64,000 nt of DNA from Dactylorhiza incarnata (Eukaryota; Streptophyta; Magnoliopsida; Asparagales; Orchidaceae), in the NCBI GenBank assembly GCA_033032865.1, contig JAWHQI010000257.1, positions 558,001-622,000 on the forward strand, read 5' to 3'. Positions 57,321-64,000 of the stretch are shown here, piece by piece. Both the position numbers and the translations under genes were made by a program. Position 1 is the stretch's first letter, and each line of letters opens with the position of its first letter. The notes under the pieces are model-generated. The model saw only the letters and a program-made list of their open reading frames with translations. It made no database searches and had not been told where the DNA came from.

Positions 57321-58308
57321 ATATTCCTTAAAAAAACAAGTAAATAGTATAAAATACCTTCTGTTCCAAAAAAAGTACAAATGGTTATTCAGAACAATAG
57401 GTTGTTCAGTTGATTCAAGCACTGATTTGAAGCATTCAAGCGTCCAGCGATAACTACCTTCTGTTTCATCTGACATGAAAGTGAAACAAGACAAAAATGT
57501 CTGGTATGTGGAGGTGACACCTACAATGCATAACAATGGCATGCGGTACCGATTTGTTTTGTACATGCAATCAAGTTGAAAAACAGTAGAGAACATATTG
57601 GAAAGTTTGATGGAGACCGGGTGAGCAAAAAACAAACTTTGTAGCCGATTGGTACTTGCAACTACTTTGTCGAAGCTAACATAGCCCTCTAAGTTGATGC
57701 ACTTGTACAAGAACTGTATCGGCGTACCTCCTAATTCCCTTTTATGCAGTCGCACTCTCTCATTATAAATAGTTATTATGATTGTAGTGTTCGTCGAACT
57801 ATTTTTTTATCGCCGCTAGAATTTTACGTGGTTTCACACCTGAAGCATACATATCTTCCACCAACTTTGCCTCGCCATCATCCAATCGTCTTGCAAATGC
57901 GTGCGCTTCCAAATGAACAAGAGCATGATTATGTTTCCCGCATATGACAACTATCCTCCACTCATCAACAGTTGCAGATTTTTTCCCTGTAATAGAAAAC
58001 TGACAACCACATCTCTTACTTGATGATTTACGAACACCTTTCTTCACAAAGGACTTCTTGTTTTGATTGTCTCGGTAACGGCCGCCTCTATCACACCCTA
58101 AGAGCACACAAGGTGTTAGACGACCAATTAGCTTATCTGAACGTGTTATCGTGAAAACAAATCACAATCTTCGACCGACTAATCGAACTCACTCAATTAA
58201 GGATTCTTTTATTGAAAAAAATAGATCAGTGCCAAAGTGAGAACCCACATCCACTTCAACATTCTTAGTAGATTCAATAGACAATTCCATATTAGAACTC
58301 CCCTCCAT
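57321..58308 (-). pseudogene. MULE transposase, N-terminal part (FAR1-like)
   Basis: Likely start ATG at 58308 (MEGSSNMELSIESTKNVEVD). After a TGA and frameshift, a FAR1-type DNA-binding segment follows (LGCDRGGRYRDNQNKKS, RCGCQFSITGKKS, WRIVVICGKHNHAL). From 57755 comes the start of the MULE catalytic domain with FDKVVASTNRLQSLFFAHP and LDCMYKTNRYRMPLLCIVGV, whose Asp matches the first catalytic residue, then FTFMSDETEGSYRWTLECFK. It is cut at KEYEG (57321) by the chromovirus. Beyond the insertion (51597-51405) I cannot recognise the remaining catalytic region, so the transposase was probably already truncated. Confidence 0.85.
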
Positions 58309-59082
58309 ATTGCATACAAAAACCAAATAAAAAACAGGAGCTCATACTTGCAACATAATTAAGTCAAAATGAATTCCAACAAAATATACCTTATGGGTTT
58401 CGGGTTGAATTTTTGACAATATTGAAGTATTGATTAGTACTCACAATGAAACACAATCACAATTGGTTACCCCAAATCTGAATTGGAAACATAGCAACAC
58501 AAATTCAAAACTACGGTTTTTGATTTTTGGACTTGCAAAAAAATGCAAAAATTAACAATAAAATTCCAAGAAATCTAGAAGAAAACATAGGGTTGATGAT
58601 TCCCAACCAACATGAATCAAAAAGCTAGAGTTTTGAGCCACTTGAAATTGAGGATTTTCGGCCAAATCCAATGTGCAGCAAAAAAAAAATCAAAATATCC
58701 TTCATAGAATGTGACTAATGGCAAAAATTAAGGAAGAAGAGATGGAAGAAGAAGGGGCGAACCAGAAGAGGTAACCGTGGACCGAATGTCGCCAACGGTA
58801 GCTTCGAAATAGGAATGGAGGAGGCGGCGGCGGCTTCGAAGGGGTGGTTCATCGGCGTCACCCTAGGCCCAGATGGGGCCTTCTTCGTCGTCGGCGGCGA
58901 GCGAACCAGGGAGTAGGGCGTCGCGAGAGGAGGTATCGCGATGGTGATGCGGGGCGACGGCTGCGTGCGTGCGAGAGATTCATGCGGTTAGGTTTTTAGG
59001 AGGAGTGATTTTAATTCCCATATTTGATCTTTTGCGGTGCGAATAGCGAAATCGCGGTGCATATAACAATTCCCTAAATTTA

Positions 59083-59917
59083 TAAATATCAATATTCTGG
59101 GATGACTAAGTTGAAAGCGTTAGTCATATCTCTAAGGTAGTGAACGATGAAGATGCTGAACCCAGAAGTTGTGGGCTATATGATCAGTTGCTCTCGAGTC
59201 AAGAACCCAAGAGTTGAATAAGCTTTCTTGAGGCTGCTTGCTTTAGCATTTATAAAGGGTCTATCATCTTCTTCATTAATAAGATTGACTTGCCTAGCCT
59301 ATTTGATATGAAATCTTTGTTTTGAGTTCATAGATTATAGCAACATGCCTCAATTTTGAATATGCTTAACAGATTGTTTCTCATATATACTTTAGCATGA
59401 AGGAAGGACATGTAATTCTTACTATGCTGCAATAAGTTCCAGAGCCAAGACATGATCATAAAAGTTTTTCATCCTAGGAGAGAAATGTCGGGACATCAAC
59501 ACTTGAACCAGAGGTGAGTAGGTGATTGATTTTCCCTCGACTCTTAAGGAAGGCCTTCACTATTTCTGACCAAACAGTTTATTTTTTCCCATGAAGAGGA
59601 TACAGGAGATTCATGGTCTATAGTTCTCCGTTTGGTATGGTCGCATGACATATTGTGTTGCAATGAGGGTTGCAGTGATTTTTGAGGTTTAAACATGTCC
59701 GAGGCTGATGATGACTGACATATTGACGCAGGATAGGCTGTGTAACGAGGGTGTGCCGACACTAATATGACTCTTAGTGTTTGTGATGCAAATGGACTCA
59801 AATAAATGCAGCTCAAATAAAATGCAAATTAATTTTAAAAATTTTATCCGGAAATAAGATCTTGCAGTGTTGATTTTATAAGCTAGGCAAATTAACACAT
59901 GACGAGTATTAATTTTC
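59083..59917 (-). other. Intergenic with copia protease relic
   Basis: At about 59120-59230 the minus strand reads NSWVLDSRATDHIAHNFWVQ, a copia protease active-site region where the usual Asp-Ser-Gly has become Asp-Ser-Arg. No neighbouring copia domains are clear. The rest is AT-rich and unassigned. Confidence 0.55.
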
Positions 59918-61141
59918 TGATACACAAGTAAACCACGCTCGATTACCCACGAGATGCTTTCTACCACAAATTCCACGAATTAAACTTATAAGATAAAGAA
60001 AATAACGACACAAGTACGCTAATGTATAGAAGCACCCAAAACAAATATGTAATGTTTTCCAATATTCAATATATGTAGAAATAATCACAATACAATAATA
60101 CTCACAAACAACGAGAATCAGCAGCGATAGCGGCGTCGAGTTGTTGGGGAGAGGTTGTAAATGGTTGTTGCTGTGGTGGTGAAGCTACGAGGGCGAGGTG
60201 GGTCCACAGGGGAAAGGCAGTGGGGCTTGCGGTATACAGGAGGCTCCACGACAGAAGAAATGGGGGAGGCGGGAGGAGGATATACAGGAGTGGTTGGCGG
60301 TAACAGGCGGCGGTTTACTGGTGGTTCCACGATAGAGAGGATGAGGGAGGTTGAAAATACAGTGACTGGAGGAAGAAGAGCAGTGGGGGAGGGTGGTTTG
60401 CGGTGGCTGGCGGAGGCGGCTGGTGGTTCCACGGAACAACGAAGAAGGGAGGGAGGAAACGGCGCCGTGTTGTGGAGGGATCGACGGGATTGACGTGGGT
60501 TGTCGTCGATTAGGTCCCTCGACAAGGTTTGGGGAGGTTACGGCCGGCGACCAAGACTGGGGATGTTACCCTGCTCGTCGCAGGAGGAGGGGAGTCAATC
60601 CGCTGAATCGATCGACTGTTCTCGTTCCCGTCGAGGAAGAAACCTGTGAACAAGGATGAATGAAGCGGTTTTACAGATGAATATCGGCGGTTAGAGAGGG
60701 GATCGTTGGATTTGAGGGGGAACAGTGAAGGCTCACGGGCAAGAGAAAAGAAATGATTGAAATAAAAAAAATCGGGAAAATGAAAAGGGAAGTCGGGACG
60801 TTGCACCCCGGAGTCTCGCGGCGTCGCACCACGGATGATTGTCGGTCTCGAATCTCTCACAAATCAACAATGAATCTAAAATACAACATCCATCCCTATT
60901 TATAACAAGAGGGGGCGGTTGGGCACCGGGCGTGAATGACTATGATTGGCCGTTATGTCCGATGTCTTAAAACATCAAAAACAAGTCTAAAAAAATAAAA
61001 TAAAATACATACAAATAATAGAACGACGAGCCGGACGTGCTCGTGGTCTCGGATCACCGATCCGATCATTGCCTCCTGCGCAAATATACGAAAGTGGGTC
61101 CCGCCGACTAGTGACCTGTACTCCAGTGCCGATCTCCATCA
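59918..61141 (-). repeat. Probable 3' LTR of the right-hand gypsy element
   Basis: A purine run (minus strand AATCGGGGGGAGT, 61142-61154) is followed by TGATGGAGATCGG at 61141, a standard PPT/LTR junction. The minus strand has TTATAAATAGGG near 60900 as a TATA box. The proposed end GTGTATCA at 59918 is chosen for TGAT/ATCA symmetry and is uncertain. Short open frames at 60118-60525 are low-complexity leader sequence. Confidence 0.5.
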
Positions 61142-61191
61142 ACTCCCCCCGATTGAAAAGCATTCATCTGCGATGAATGGAGATGATCGTA

Positions 61192-64000
61192 CTATAGTCG
61201 GAGATCAGAGACAAGTCTATCAAACTCCGTCACAGATATCCATGTATCATCAAATATGGAGCGTCCACTCCAGTGTACCAAGTAACGACAAGAAGGGCCG
61301 TCTGCGGTGGAAACGCACTCATGCGCCATAATATCAGCAATGCTCTCGATTCTCACCTCTCGTGCTAGTGGATCCAGAAAAACCGGTGGAATCATAGGTG
61401 GTGCAGGCAAATCCGCGGGTGCTTGTCCAAGGTGGCCAGGGGAAGAGTCAGGCTGTGACGGGGAGGGTATATGAAGTGGATCAAGGTATGAATCCCTATG
61501 CTTGAGAGGCTCAAAGTACGGTGTTAAGTCTTCAGTATTAAATACGGGATGAATACCCTTATTTGTTGGGAGATCGACCTCATAGGCATTTGTTCCAATT
61601 GTCTTTATAATCCTATAAGGGGTCATTCGCTTTGGTTGTAGCTTCTTAGCGACTACTTTTGGGAGCCTCTCCATGCGAAGTCGGATTATGACTTGCTCGC
61701 CTACCAGAAAATGTTGTTCATGCTTGTGTTCATCTGCATGTGTTTTATATAATTCATTACTGCTAGCAATTTTTTTCTGAATCAATTCATGTAGTTCATG
61801 TATGTGATGAATGAAAGGCTCGACGCACTCACTAGGAGGTGACGCTAAGGGAACATGGGCAAGGTCAATAGGTTTCCTAGACTCATAACCTGACAATATA
61901 TGAAATGGACTCATACCAGTAGACCTATTGATGAAACTATTATATGCAAACTCTGCTGCGGGCAAACACTGAATCCCAAACCAACGGGTGATCACCAACT
62001 AGATACCGTAACAAAATCCCTAAACTCCTATTAACGACCTCAGTCTGGCCGTCAGTCTGTAAGTGATAAGCTATAGAAAATTTTAAAGTCATACCCGTTT
62101 TATGCCATAACGTTCTCCAAAAATAGCTCAGAAATCGAACGTCACGGTCAGACACTATGGATTTGGGTAATCCGTGTAAACAAAAAATGTCTCTCATGAA
62201 AAGGGTCGTCACATAAGCCGTGTCGGCGGTCTTGCGGCAGGCAATAAAGTGAGTCATCTTTGAAAATCGGTCTACCACTACGAAATAGAATCGTGCTTCT
62301 TCAGAGTGCGAGGAAGACCCAATATAAAATCCATGCTAATGTCGACCCATGGTCGGTGTGGGACTGGAAGAGGAGTACAGAGCCCAGTATTTTGTTTTGA
62401 ACCCTTCGATGTCTGGCATGTGCCGCGGTGTCGCACAACACGTGTCATGCCCCTTTTCATGGCGGGCCAATAGAAGCGATCCTCAACTAAAACAATAGTC
62501 TTGTCTCTGCCAAAGTGGTCAGCTGCGCCGCCAACGTGCATTTCCCAAATCAAGAAGTCCCTGAAGGACGTCCTGGGGATGCAGAGATGAGACCCACGAT
62601 ACATGTATCCTTCTACAATATCAAACCCATCAGTGGGCTCAGGAGGATCTCTCAAAAACTCCAAATAGATTTCACCAAAGTCAGGGCATGTGGGGTAATC
62701 AGGAGACAAACGATCGAAACTAGTCGCGCTAGCACTCAGTGTGTGGAGTAGGGATATACGTCTACAAAGAGCGTCAGAAGGTTTATTCTCAACACCCACA
62801 CGGTGTTTAAGAACATAGTGAAAGTCCTGCAAATATTCAACCCATTTGGCATGCCTATGCCCCAACTTCCGCGGTGAATCGAGATAGCGCAGAGCTTGGT
62901 GATCGGAAAATAGAACAAACTCCAGTGGGAAGAGATAGTGTCTCCAATACCGAAGCGACTGCACCACTGCATAAAACTCTCTGTCATAATTTGAGTACTT
63001 CTGTCGGGCCTCATTCAGCTTCTCACTAAAGTAAGAAACTGGATGACCCTCCTGGCTCAGTACTCCGCCAATCTCAACACCAAAGGCATCGCAGACTACC
63101 TAAAATACCATAGAGAAATCGGGCAATCTCAGGACAGGTGCGGTCGTCAATTTCTCCTTAATCTCAGTAAAAGCTCGAGTGGCGACTGTCGTCCACTGGA
63201 AATCTCCATTCCGAAGGCAGCTCATGAAGGGGGCCACCTTTCTACGGACTAGCCACCTTCTACAGGAGGTTTGTCCGGGGGTTTAACACCATTATGTCCC
63301 CCTTCATGAGCAGATGGTCATCAGAAGAGTGACTCAGATCAAAATATCGTCAAAGTAGACGACCAAGAATTTATCCATGTAAGGCCGAAAGATCTAAGTC
63401 ATGACCCGCATGAAGGTGCTGAGGGAGTTGGACAGCCCAAATGACATGAACAACCACTCATAGAGACCGTCTTTGGTCTTAAAAGCCGTCTTCCAGTCAT
63501 CTCCCTCGCGAACTCTAATCTGGTGGTACCCGATGTGCAGATCGATCTTTGAAAATAACTGGGCACCAACCATCGCATCAAGTAAGTCGTCCAACCGGGG
63601 GATAGGAAAATGATACTTAATCGTAATCTTATTAATGACCCCACTATCGATACACATTCGCCAACTCCCGTCCTTCTTCGGGGTGAGAAGGGCAGGGACT
63701 TCGCACGGGCTCAGACTCTCTCGAATGAATTGCTTCCTCAACAACTCGTCAACCTGTCTCTTGAGTTCAGCATGCTCATCCGGTAATGGGGTAAGTTCGG
63801 GAGTGAAGCTCCCGGTGTCAAATCTATGGCATGCTGAATGTCTCATAACAGAGGCAACTCATCAGGTAGATCATCTGGGATAAGATCATCATAATCATCC
63901 AGGAGTCGCCGGACCTCAGGTGGTGGCACAGGAATCTCTGTAGGGCTCTCAGAAGCCATGGTGACTTCCACTACGTAAAAGATACCGACGCCGACACTCT
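61192..64000 (-). pseudogene. Chromovirus-like gypsy pol, decayed and rearranged
   Basis: Continues beyond the window. Minus-strand order: protease-RT linker and RT ([40 protein letters not shown], then DDILI near 63340), a deleted and inverted segment (see 63221-63310), RNase H (NYDREFYAVVQSLRYW, FSDHQALRYLDSPRKLGHRH), integrase zinc region (HFGRDKTIVLVEDRFYWPAM, CQTSKGSKQNTG), core (MDFILGLPRTLKK, VDRFSKMTHFIACRKTADTA, SIVSDRDVRFLSYFWRTLWH, LQTDGQTEVVNRSLG) and C-terminus (PYRIIKTIGTNAYEVDLP; chromodomain-like CRYLVHWSGRSIFDDTWISV). Frames change at 63394, 62967, 62278 and about 61970. It resembles CRM-type chromoviruses by remembered sequence; clade not certain. Confidence 0.88.
63221..63310. 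other. Micro-inversion inside the RT/RNase H relic
   Basis: CTCATGAAGGGGG (63221-63233) and its exact reverse complement CCCCCTTCATGAG (63298-63310) bound a segment whose plus strand encodes ATFYRRFVRGFNTIMSPF, a conserved RT connection motif. All neighbouring pol sequence is on the minus strand, so this piece has been inverted. Confidence 0.85.

Larger units (their letters stand above)
47147..59074 (-). mobile_element. MULE transposon, split by nested gypsy elements
   Basis: Left end GGGAATTGCTATAGGCACCG and inverted right end GGGAATTGTTATATGCACCG (2 mismatches in 20), with further TTTCGCTA..CGCAC similarity, are the TIRs. Flanks are the 8-bp duplication TAAATTTA (47139-47146, 59075-59082). 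The transposase relic is on the minus strand next to the right TIR; 58309-59074 is its 5' leader, with a CpG-rich stretch at 58800-58990. Nested inside are the chromovirus 51598-57315 and a rearranged gypsy element (about 47520-51402). Without them the MULE would be roughly 2-3 kb. Confidence 0.85.

Noticed and set aside
60118..60525. Open frames of 110-135 codons on both strands
   Set aside because: Low-complexity Pro/Gly sequence in a probable LTR leader, with no conserved motif.

Overview
This window comes from a plant nuclear genome, almost certainly an angiosperm; I cannot resolve the family. The evidence is a 12-exon plant NAP1 gene with GT..AG introns, the end of a plant MAP kinase kinase gene, a plant PPR fragment, and many nested plant-type transposable elements (Ty1/copia, Ty3/gypsy chromoviruses, hAT, MULE, PIF/Harbinger, MITEs, LINE). 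No rRNA, tRNA, CRISPR or bacterial feature was seen.

Layout. 1-6195: a minus-strand gypsy-type gag element carrying three tandem arrays (86 bp downstream of gag, 45 bp inside gag, about 53 bp in the leader/LTR), split by a 1.4-kb solo LTR with a 5-bp target duplication. Its upstream end is inserted in a truncated hAT (6196-7770). 8279-8500 is a MITE. 10530-19869 is a second, longer hAT, split by a nearly intact 5.9-kb copia element (12591-18529, 163-bp LTRs, target duplication ATTTT).

20457-30934 is the one clearly complete host gene, NAP1 (375 codons plus stop). Its 7-kb third intron holds two DNA-transposon remnants, a LINE remnant and a very young gag-only LTR element. Intron 11 holds a tandem repeat with telomere-like motifs. 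Convergent to it, 32486-37560 (minus) are the last three exons of a MAPKK. Their 4.6-kb intron is mostly three head-to-tail MITEs, a degraded Harbinger element and a MULE-like element. 38335-39367 is a Pack-MULE-like element carrying a PPR fragment.

39996-45250 is a decayed copia pol with a solo LTR, next to a deletion-derived gypsy element (42170-45015). 47147-59074 is a MULE with TIRs and an 8-bp target duplication, opened up by a rearranged gypsy element and by a 5.7-kb chromovirus (51598-57315, target duplication CCTTC). The right end (59918-64000) is a decayed minus-strand chromovirus-like gypsy with an inverted RT segment.

The most unusual items are: two gag-carrying LTR elements whose primer-binding site matches plant tRNA-Tyr instead of the usual tRNA-iMet; related tandem repeats in the leader and the gag coding region of one element; a 13-bp inverted-repeat-bounded micro-inversion inside a reverse transcriptase; and three uninterrupted C/G homopolymers of 28-42 bp. 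Host genes in the window do not form a pathway.
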